Positions 17,077-23,852 of a stretch of 64,000 nucleotides of DNA are shown piece after piece (position 1 is the stretch's first letter; the number at the start of each line of letters is the position of its first letter). The notes under the pieces were generated by a model that was not told the DNA's origin, made no database searches, and was given only the letters and a program-made list of their open reading frames with translations. Source of the stretch: CALGLS01 sp964508085 (lineage in GTDB: Bacteria; Bacteroidota; Bacteroidia; Chitinophagales; Saprospiraceae); NCBI GenBank assembly GCA_964508085.1, contig CAZDTI010000003.1, positions 13,226-77,225 of the forward strand, in the 5' to 3' direction. The translations under genes and the position numbers were made by a program.

Positions 17077-17925
17077 ATGCCTACCATTTCTGAAACCCAG
17101 CAATCTTTCACCTCAGCAGAAGAAGACCAACTAAAAAAGTTGAAACAAATTTTGCTACAGGATGATCGTTCTGAAGTAGCACAGTTGCGTGCTGTTCTAT
17201 TCAACAAAGAACAACTTTCTGGTAAAGTCTCTCCTATTATCAAAGAGCATATGGCTTTTTTGAAAGAAAATTTTGCGAAGGAATACGAAGAGGTGATCGG
17301 TGATATGGTTGCTAAAAAACTAGAGGCTTCGCAGGATGATTTGCTCAATGTACTATATCCTGTTATTGGCAAAATGATTAAAAAGTTCATTGGTAATGAA
17401 TTTCAGAAATTGAAGGATGGCATTGATAAACAAATCAAAACGACCTTTTCGAAGCAAGGCCTTTTTGGCAAATTAAACCCGTTCAATCGGTCCAAAAAAA
17501 CGGCAGAAGATGTTCTGGCAGATATGGATAAAGCTCGAGTAGATGAAATATTTGTTATCCAAAAAGACTCTGGTTTGCTGATGGCACATGCCGCTATTCA
17601 AAAAGATGCGGATGCGGATATCATTGCAGGAATGTTCACTGCCATCAAAGCTTTCGTTGAAGATGCTTTTCAAAAAAAATCGGAGGAATTGGAAATGATT
17701 GAATATGGGACTTATAAAATATTCGTACAATCATTTCATTCCTATTACATGGCGGCAGCAATTAGTGGTTCAATGTCGAGTTCGGAGCGAGAAAACTTGC
17801 AGTTGAAAATGTTCGATTTTGCGGAACAAGAGTTGAAAGAAAAAATGAACATGGGATTGGTGCAAGAAGACAAAGAACTGTCGAAAGCATTAGGGAATGT
17901 GTTCATAGAGGATTCAAAAAACTAG
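17077..17925 (+). CDS. OmpA-associated cytoplasmic-module protein, possible roadblock/longin-like partner of the GTPase
   Basis: The 282-residue product is soluble. Its N-terminal half is helical and includes LLNVLYPVIGKMIKKFIGNEF (about 88-108), an amphipathic segment known from the N-terminal part of some cyanobacterial OmpA-family proteins. Its C-terminal half (about 155-265) reads EIFVIQKDSGLLMAHA, then DADIIAGMFTAIKAFVEDAF, then MIEYGTYKIFVQSF, then SYYMAAAISG. That strand-helix-strand order resembles roadblock/LC7 or longin domains, which act as partners or GAPs of small GTPases. The OmpA domain itself is absent. The small GTPase gene follows after 84 bp. Resemblance to the OmpA module is recalled from family knowledge; a GAP or effector role is inference. 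Confidence 0.6.
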   Translation: MPTISETQQSFTSAEEDQLKKLKQILLQDDRSEVAQLRAVLFNKEQLSGKVSPIIKEHMAFLKENFAKEYEEVIGDMVAKKLEASQDDLLNVLYPVIGKMIKKFIGNEFQKLKDGIDKQIKTTFSKQGLFGKLNPFNRSKKTAEDVLADMDKARVDEIFVIQKDSGLLMAHAAIQKDADADIIAGMFTAIKAFVEDAFQKKSEELEMIEYGTYKIFVQSFHSYYMAAAISGSMSSSERENLQLKMFDFAEQELKEKMNMGLVQEDKELSKALGNVFIEDSKN

Positions 17926-18009
17926 CATAAAGCTTCTGACAACCACTAAATTAGGAGCCGCATATTTAACAGAATTTAATTTCAGGTAAAACTTAGTAAA
18001 ACCACCAAA

Positions 18010-18513
18010 ATGACAAATTGCAAAGTTCTTTTAACAGGGTGTTTCAGTGTTGGAAAAACATCTTTATTCAATCAATTTTTGTATCAAAAATTTGACGATG
18101 AGTACCACACGACTATAGGAGTAAAAGTGGATAAAAAAGTGGTTACAACAGATGAAGGAGAAGTATCCATTATGCTTTGGGACTTGGCGGGAGAAGTGGC
18201 ACAAAGTAAAGTACCTAAGGCTTATTTCCTAGGAGCGAAGTGCGTGTTGTATGTTATAGACTTGAGTCTGCCTTTCACTTGGAAAAACATAGAGTCGGAT
18301 CTAGTTTACATTAGACAGATTGTACCTAATGCAGTCATCAAAATCGTTGGTAATAAAAAAGATTTACTGACTGCTGAAGAGTTGGAAAAGGTGGTAAATG
18401 AAATTACACCCAGCGTCGCCATAACCACTAGTGCAAAAACCGGTGAAAACATCGAAAACCTATTTAAAACCATAGCCAATGAAATCCTCAAACCAACTAA
18501 TATCTTCTCCTAG
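18010..18513 (+). CDS. Ras/Rab-like small GTPase
   Basis: This 167-residue single-domain protein carries all five G motifs. They are the P-loop GCFSVGKTS (10-18), switch I Thr35 in TTIG, DLAG (58-61) after a Trp, NKKD (115-118) and TSAKTG (140-145). Numbering almost equals that of Ras. Two departures matter. The residue matching Ras Gly12 is Phe12, and the catalytic Gln61 position is Glu62, which predicts slow intrinsic GTP hydrolysis and need for a partner. There is no C-terminal Cys for lipid attachment. The gene sits in an operon with a possible roadblock-like protein upstream and overlaps a PAS-like gene downstream by 35 bp. It belongs broadly with prokaryotic Ras-like GTPases such as MglA and Rab-like types. 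Confidence 0.88.
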   Translation: MTNCKVLLTGCFSVGKTSLFNQFLYQKFDDEYHTTIGVKVDKKVVTTDEGEVSIMLWDLAGEVAQSKVPKAYFLGAKCVLYVIDLSLPFTWKNIESDLVYIRQIVPNAVIKIVGNKKDLLTAEELEKVVNEITPSVAITTSAKTGENIENLFKTIANEILKPTNIFS

Positions 18514-18895
18514 TAAGAATGAACTGAGTAGTATTAACAATGCACAGGTTATCTATTTAAACAAAGAAGGATTCATCAGCTCCAGCACCAATACTTTGTT
18601 CTCAACAATACTTCTACAAAAGCAAAGTGTTTTCGAATGGTCTCCTTTTCTAGAAAGTATTTTTCCTTCTCTTTTTGAGGAAGCAGATAATGAGGTCACT
18701 CAATTTATGCGAGTTACTACTATACAAAATTTCCTTCCTGGAATCTACGATTATACTTTTGTAAAACTTCCCATTGATCTATGCTCAGAAGAGACTTTAA
18801 TGTGGATTATTTCTGATCGAACGGAGTGTTATAGTCGGATGAAAGCTCTTCAGCAGATAGAGAATGAGCGGATGAGAGAGGAATTCCACGGTTAA
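18479..18895 (+). CDS. PAS-like sensor/partner protein of the GTPase operon
   Basis: The 138-residue protein overlaps the GTPase gene by 35 bp, which points to translational coupling. After a Ser/Asn-rich start it shows a PAS-like pattern: VIYLNKEGFISSSTNTLFS at about 20-40, then a helical part (FLESIFPSLF), then strands (YDYTFVKLPIDL and TLMWIISDRT). It ends in a charged helix (MKALQQIENERMREE) of the type that links PAS domains to a coiled coil. No kinase or other output domain follows. A signal-input role for the GTPase is inferred from gene order only; the PAS assignment is from pattern and not certain. Confidence 0.6.
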   Translation: MKSSNQLISSPSKNELSSINNAQVIYLNKEGFISSSTNTLFSTILLQKQSVFEWSPFLESIFPSLFEEADNEVTQFMRVTTIQNFLPGIYDYTFVKLPIDLCSEETLMWIISDRTECYSRMKALQQIENERMREEFHG

Positions 18896-18979
18896 TTGAG
18901 ATGGAAGCATTAGTTGTAGGAACCACCACTTAAGGAGTTTTTGAACTTAGTTTTTTTCCTTTTCATCTTTGACTTTCCC

Positions 18980-19600
18980 TTATCCCATTCCTCCATAAAT
19001 CTTATGAATCACCGACGTTCTATTCGGCACATCCATTTTCTGTAGAATTTTCTTAACATGGCTTTTAACGGTGTGAATGCTTACAAAATGTTTATCAGAA
19101 ATCTGCTTATTCGTGAGTCCTTCGCAAAGGTCAATTAGGATCTCGTACTCTTTTTCAGTAAGTGCCGTTTTTATATTGTTATTAATTATACTCCGAGAAG
19201 GAATGGCTTTCTTATGTTCTTTAGAGAAACGAAAAAGGGCCATCTCGATGGAACTAAATAAGTCTTTTTCTCGAAAGGGCTTCAGTAGGTAGCCGTAAGG
19301 CATGGTTTGTTTGGCTTTGTCTACCGTAGCTTTGTCAGCATAGGAAGTGAGGTATATGAAAGGTATTTTGTGGTTTTCATTGATGAGTTCAGCTAGTTCG
19401 ATTCCATTTTTTTCTCCTTTTATATTAATGTCAAGGATAGCGATATCTATGCTTCCTGTTTCGAGTAATTGTAAAGCTTTTTCACTGCTATATGCGATAC
19501 CAGCCACCTTGTAATCAATGGCATTAAGATTGGAGGCTATGTCTTCTGCAATAAGTGGTTCGTCTTCTACGATGAGTACACGAATTTCGTCTGAGGTCAT
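18980..19600 (-). CDS. response regulator, receiver plus LuxR-type HTH
   Basis: The 206-residue protein has an N-terminal receiver domain with acidic pocket Glu12-Asp13, phospho-acceptor Asp57 (AILDINIKG), Thr85 and Lys107 (YLLKPF). It ends in a LuxR/GerE helix-turn-helix at about 145-200 (LTEKEYEILIDLCEGLTNKQISDKHFVSIHTVKSHVKKIL, read in pieces). It should bind DNA when phosphorylated. The gene is divergent from the TPR histidine kinase gene, 175 bp away, and the two very likely form a two-component system. It converges with the PAS-like gene of the GTPase operon. The target genes are not visible. Confidence 0.9.
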   Translation of the reverse strand: MTSDEIRVLIVEDEPLIAEDIASNLNAIDYKVAGIAYSSEKALQLLETGSIDIAILDINIKGEKNGIELAELINENHKIPFIYLTSYADKATVDKAKQTMPYGYLLKPFREKDLFSSIEMALFRFSKEHKKAIPSRSIINNNIKTALTEKEYEILIDLCEGLTNKQISDKHFVSIHTVKSHVKKILQKMDVPNRTSVIHKIYGGMG

Positions 19601-19775
19601 TTGTTTAAGTTTATTGTCTCTGGTCGACCAAATCTTTCGACTTAAGGTAAAAGCTAGTTTTTTTGTGTAAATATATCTTTTCCACTAGTAACTCTACTCA
19701 CTCTTTAGGATGATATTTTGGACATATTTTCCACAGAACAAGAATAGGAGTTAAAAATATTTTATTTTTGAGAAT

Positions 19776-21965
19776 ATGAGTGGAAACTTTAAATCATTAT
19801 CTGTGAAATTCAATATAACAATATTCCCACAAAAATTCTATCTATCCATACCTTTTTGGACTTTGCTTCTCTTTTTCTCTAGTTCTTCTCTTCTTTCCGC
19901 TCAAAACAATCCTTCCCTTGAACGAGCTGAACAATTATTTCAACAAAAGGAATATACGGCCTCTTTTCAAGAGTATGAAAAAGCGTATAATTTTTACAAA
20001 GAAAATGGAAAGACAGAAGAGATGTTGGAAGCGCTTTTCCAAATGGGAAGAAGCAATAGCCACACTGCTAATTGGGACGAAACCTTGCTCATTTTTGAGC
20101 GTCTGGAAGTAGAAGCTAAGCGAATCAACAATCCACAGATGATTGGCCAAGCCTTGGACGCCCAGACTTCATTGCTGCAATACTTCAAACGAATGGAAGA
20201 AGCAGAAAACAAAATTCTGGAAATGCTGACAATCCAGGATATGTCGGATGATCTTTATTCAAATGCCTACAATAGACTTGGAAATATTTATACCACCAAT
20301 GGGGAATTAGAAAAAGGTTATGCGGTTTATATGAAAGCCTTTAAGATTGACAGTACTAATCGAGATAGTTCAAGTCTTCCTTTTTTACTAGCATCTATTG
20401 CTAATAACTTAGAATTTCAGGGTAAATACAGCGAAGCCATTAAAACATATTTACAGGCCATATCAACTGTCCCGGCAAAAGACTCTTTTAAGTTTACCAC
20501 TTTTAATTTTCGGTTAGGTGTTTTATTTTTGGACATTGGAAATTATTCTAAAGCAAGCGCTTACTTTAACGAAGCCCTTCAATTGGCTACCAGAATGAAG
20601 CATAAAAGCGCCCGGGCAAAATGCTTGCTTTACTTAGGTCATGTGGCATCGCGTAAAGACAACCATGAAGTTGCAAAAGAGTATTACCTTTCGGCTTTAA
20701 AACAATTTGAGAAACGAAGCAATCCTGAATTTGAATTTTATGCCATTAATGGTCTTGGCGCTTTGGCTTTAAAAAATAATGATTTAACCGCAACTGCGGA
20801 ATATCTGAAAAGGGCAGAAAGCTATTTAGAAAAACTGGAAGGAAAACACTTTAAAAATTCACATCTAAATAACCGTCTGGCCTATCAACTCAAAATCGGT
20901 AATTTAAAGAAAGCCAAACCGATACTCGAAGAAGTACTTGCTTCTACAAAGGATTTTGAAAAAATCAACTTCCAAATTACTGCTTTTGAACTAGCACAAG
21001 ATTATTTCCACCAACAAGGGAATTACAGATTAGCCTATTTATATAAAAACAAATTTCAAGTTCTAAAAGATTCCATTACAGAGGTCCAAAAGTCAGCTCA
21101 AGTTCACACCCTCGAAGCACAGTACCAAAAGGCAGAACAGGATCTTGCTATCGCGAAATTGGACGTTGCCAACAAAGAAAAGACAGAATTACTCAACCGA
21201 CAAAACAGAACCATTATTTTTGGCGGACTTGGCTTATTAACGCTTTCGCTATTGGGGGGGATGGGGATTTACCTCTACCAGACTAAACGAAAAACGGCAG
21301 AAGAACTATCAGATAAAAACAATATAATTACAAAGGCACTAGCAGACAAAGAACTATTACTTCGCGAAATTCATCACCGGGTAAAGAACAATTTGCAAGT
21401 CATTTCTTCCCTGCTCCGATTACAATCGAAATACATCAAGGACGACAATGCACTTTCTGCCATTAATGAAGGCCGAAATCGAGTGCAAAGCATGGCTCTC
21501 ATTCATCAAAATCTTTACCAAGATGATAACCTCATGGGTATTAATATCAAAGATTATTTTGAAAAATTAATCCAGAGTTTATTCGATTCTTATAAGGTTT
21601 CTGAGTCTAGAATTGCATTAGACATGGACATTGATTCACTCACTTTGGATGTGGACACTGTTGTTCCTTTAGGGCTGATTGTCAATGAGTTAGTAAGCAA
21701 CACTTTTAAACATGCCTTTCCAGAAAATCGCTCTGGGCGTATTTCTATTAGTTTGAAAGAAACAGCAAAAGGGCAATTGAAACTTTCGGTTAGTGATGAT
21801 GGTGTTGGCATGGAAGAAATCGCTATTGATACCAACAAAGACTCTTTTGGATATAAAATGATTCGGGCTTTCCAGGCGAAACTCGAAGGAGAGATGGAGG
21901 TTACTTCTAACAATGGAACTACGGTAGGGATTTTGATTGGGGAGTATAAGCAGATTGGGGGTTGA
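19776..21965 (+). CDS. TPR-containing sensor histidine kinase (HisKA_2 type)
   Basis: The 729-residue protein has an N-terminal signal or anchor (PFWTLLLFFSSSSLLSAQ), then about nine tetratricopeptide repeats between residues 45 and 440 on the outer side of the membrane. A transmembrane helix (IIFGGLGLLTLSLLGGMGIYLY) follows near residue 480-500, then a coiled coil. The kinase core comes next: phospho-acceptor block EIHHRVKNNLQVISSLLRL (near 530) of the HisKA_2 class, then the HATPase with NELVSNTFKHAF and DDGVGM. The divergent response regulator is its likely partner. The TPR part probably senses a protein or peptide partner, which is inference. The start at 19776 places a TATTTTTG sequence only 5 bp upstream. 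Confidence 0.9.
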   Translation: MSGNFKSLSVKFNITIFPQKFYLSIPFWTLLLFFSSSSLLSAQNNPSLERAEQLFQQKEYTASFQEYEKAYNFYKENGKTEEMLEALFQMGRSNSHTANWDETLLIFERLEVEAKRINNPQMIGQALDAQTSLLQYFKRMEEAENKILEMLTIQDMSDDLYSNAYNRLGNIYTTNGELEKGYAVYMKAFKIDSTNRDSSSLPFLLASIANNLEFQGKYSEAIKTYLQAISTVPAKDSFKFTTFNFRLGVLFLDIGNYSKASAYFNEALQLATRMKHKSARAKCLLYLGHVASRKDNHEVAKEYYLSALKQFEKRSNPEFEFYAINGLGALALKNNDLTATAEYLKRAESYLEKLEGKHFKNSHLNNRLAYQLKIGNLKKAKPILEEVLASTKDFEKINFQITAFELAQDYFHQQGNYRLAYLYKNKFQVLKDSITEVQKSAQVHTLEAQYQKAEQDLAIAKLDVANKEKTELLNRQNRTIIFGGLGLLTLSLLGGMGIYLYQTKRKTAEELSDKNNIITKALADKELLLREIHHRVKNNLQVISSLLRLQSKYIKDDNALSAINEGRNRVQSMALIHQNLYQDDNLMGINIKDYFEKLIQSLFDSYKVSESRIALDMDIDSLTLDVDTVVPLGLIVNELVSNTFKHAFPENRSGRISISLKETAKGQLKLSVSDDGVGMEEIAIDTNKDSFGYKMIRAFQAKLEGEMEVTSNNGTTVGILIGEYKQIGG

Positions 21966-22148
21966 GGATGAGGATTAAAAATGGAGGATTTAGGATTATT
22001 AAATGGGGTAATTTGTGAGTGAATAATTGTGATAGGGGGATAACCTTTTTTCATATCATTCTCGCTTCGCATGAAGTTTTATTTCAAGGCAAAGAAGCCC
22101 AATTTAGGTGTGAATATTTTATATATTTATGATTCAATTGAAAATTAA

Positions 22149-23252
22149 CTACTCCCCTCTTAATAGATTCAGCTCTTTTGTTTTTTGCTCGAAAAGGGGC
22201 CATAGGTTGGAACGATCTTTAGCGTTCATGTAGTCTATTATTTCCTGAAAGTTTCTTTTTATGTTTAGTGGCGTATCCTCATTAATAGCATTTAGTATTT
22301 GCATTGTTATTTCTTCTTTTCTTTCTTTTGACAAAATTTGGATGTTATAATAATTTGGTCTTTCTAAAATATTTATATATAAATCTGCTGCCGCTATTAT
22401 TTTCATATCGAGGCATTCCTGGTATAAATTCACCACTTCTGCGACGTTGAATACGGAAATGGTTGGTGCTATCTTGAATTTCAGATGCGATAGCTCTCGT
22501 ATTTTTTCTCTATTCTCAACAATGGTTTCCCATTTCATTTCCTTCCGAATGTACTCTCCTAATTCTTTGGTGGCATCAATACTTGCCAGCACTTCTACCT
22601 CTGGAAAATGCTTCCAAAGTTCTAGCACTTTGTAATTTTTAAACTCTAATTTAGAGAAATTGGTATTGTATCGTAGCCGGGCTTTGGTTGCTTTGTTCTT
22701 GATCAACCATTCTAATAAGATGTAGTGTTCTTCTGTTACTAAAGGTTCTCCTCCTGCGAAGTAAAACTCTTCTGCTTGCAACAATGCTTTTTCTGTTTTG
22801 GCAATAAAGTCGTTTACGTCTTGAATGTTTTTGATAATTGCTTTTTCTCCGATATTGGTACCGAGGGCTTTGGCATCGTTGAACCATTTCGAGGAAGCTC
22901 CGTGATAACAGGTACGGCAGCGGAAGTTGCAAACGTTAGAGAAACGGATGTCAAAATAAACAGGAAGTTGCGGTTTTTCCGTTAAGTTGATGTGTTGGAA
23001 TTTCTCGTTGGTTTCCATTCGGATGCTTTTTCCGCCGGTGGCTTCGAGATTGTGACATACAGCACAGCGTGGATCGGTTTCTCCTTTTAGGAACTTTTCA
23101 CGGAGTTTGCTTATTGGTTCTCCTTCCCAGATTTCATCTAAGCTTTGGGTGTTGATATTTCCAAAAGGGATATTGGCTACGCAGCAGGCTTTGGCGACTC
23201 CATTGTTGGAGATATGGAGGTGGACGAAGGGGCTGAGACAGGTGGGTGACAA
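22149..23252 (-). CDS. twitch/SPASM-type radical SAM protein
   Basis: The 367-residue protein contains the radical SAM CxxxCxxC motif (CNFRCRTC, near residue 112-119) and FAGGEPL near 165, typical of the SAM-binding part. Unusually, a Cys-rich twitch-like segment precedes it (CLSPFVHLHI, KACCVAN, CAVCHNLE at residues 5-70) and should hold an additional Fe-S cluster. Such twitch proteins modify peptides or other substrates by radical chemistry; the substrate is unknown here. The only start compatible with the conserved N-terminus is TTG at 23252-23250, because a TAA lies three codons upstream in frame. No obvious precursor peptide or transporter gene adjoins it. Confidence 0.85.
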   Translation of the reverse strand: MSPTCLSPFVHLHISNNGVAKACCVANIPFGNINTQSLDEIWEGEPISKLREKFLKGETDPRCAVCHNLEATGGKSIRMETNEKFQHINLTEKPQLPVYFDIRFSNVCNFRCRTCYHGASSKWFNDAKALGTNIGEKAIIKNIQDVNDFIAKTEKALLQAEEFYFAGGEPLVTEEHYILLEWLIKNKATKARLRYNTNFSKLEFKNYKVLELWKHFPEVEVLASIDATKELGEYIRKEMKWETIVENREKIRELSHLKFKIAPTISVFNVAEVVNLYQECLDMKIIAAADLYINILERPNYYNIQILSKERKEEITMQILNAINEDTPLNIKRNFQEIIDYMNAKDRSNLWPLFEQKTKELNLLRGE

Positions 23253-23852
23253 TGAGTATTATTTGAATGAATGAGGTTGTAAATATACTTTTTAAAGAGA
23301 GATTTTTTTTATTTTTTTCTCAACTTAAACAATTGAATATCAGCATTTTTTAAATTTATAAAAATACAAGAAGTAAAAAAATAGTTTTTATTTTATGGAA
23401 TTTTGCCTTTTCTGCAACCTATTAGTAGAGGCTTGTTTATTGCAATCACTCGAGAAACTTCCATTTTTAGCAACTTAGTCTGGTAATGACCAGATATTCT
23501 GTTTGCCAATCTGGATTTTCTCTCACGATAAGTTTCTATTGAATATTCAAAATATTCCTTAAAAGGGAAAATACATATAACCATGTTGGGCTTTAGCAGC
23601 TAATGTAGGGTAGCTGTGCCATGCATGATATCGAAATCGAGGCGGGCTCGGAAACCCGGCGGTGGCGGTTAGGGTTGGGCCCTCCCTTTCCCTACAAAAA
23701 GCCACCTCCTTGCCTAAGATCACCCCAACTCAGCCCCAATCAAAACACCGCTCAATCTCAACATTTCATAATAAACTAAAAATAAGTAACTTTATTCTTT
23801 CAATACTAATTATAAAATACGCTATAAAGCACTCACTATTCTATACTAAAAC
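23253..23852. other. 600-bp intergenic region without a supported gene
   Basis: The left part is AT-rich and holds only weak frames. A patch at about 23600-23720 is notably more G+C-rich, with GGGCTCGGAAACCCGG and GGGTTGGGCCCTCCC. No RNA family, promoter consensus or coding frame was recognised. The composition change suggests a dispersed element or remnant. Confidence 0.5.

Noticed and set aside
19763..19770. TATTTTTG as -7 promoter element for the histidine kinase
   Set aside because: It is only 5 bp from the ATG and has no -33 partner, so it would need a leaderless transcript.
23393..23584. 63-codon minus-strand frame
   Set aside because: No family, signal or neighbour support; overlaps a stretch of mixed composition.
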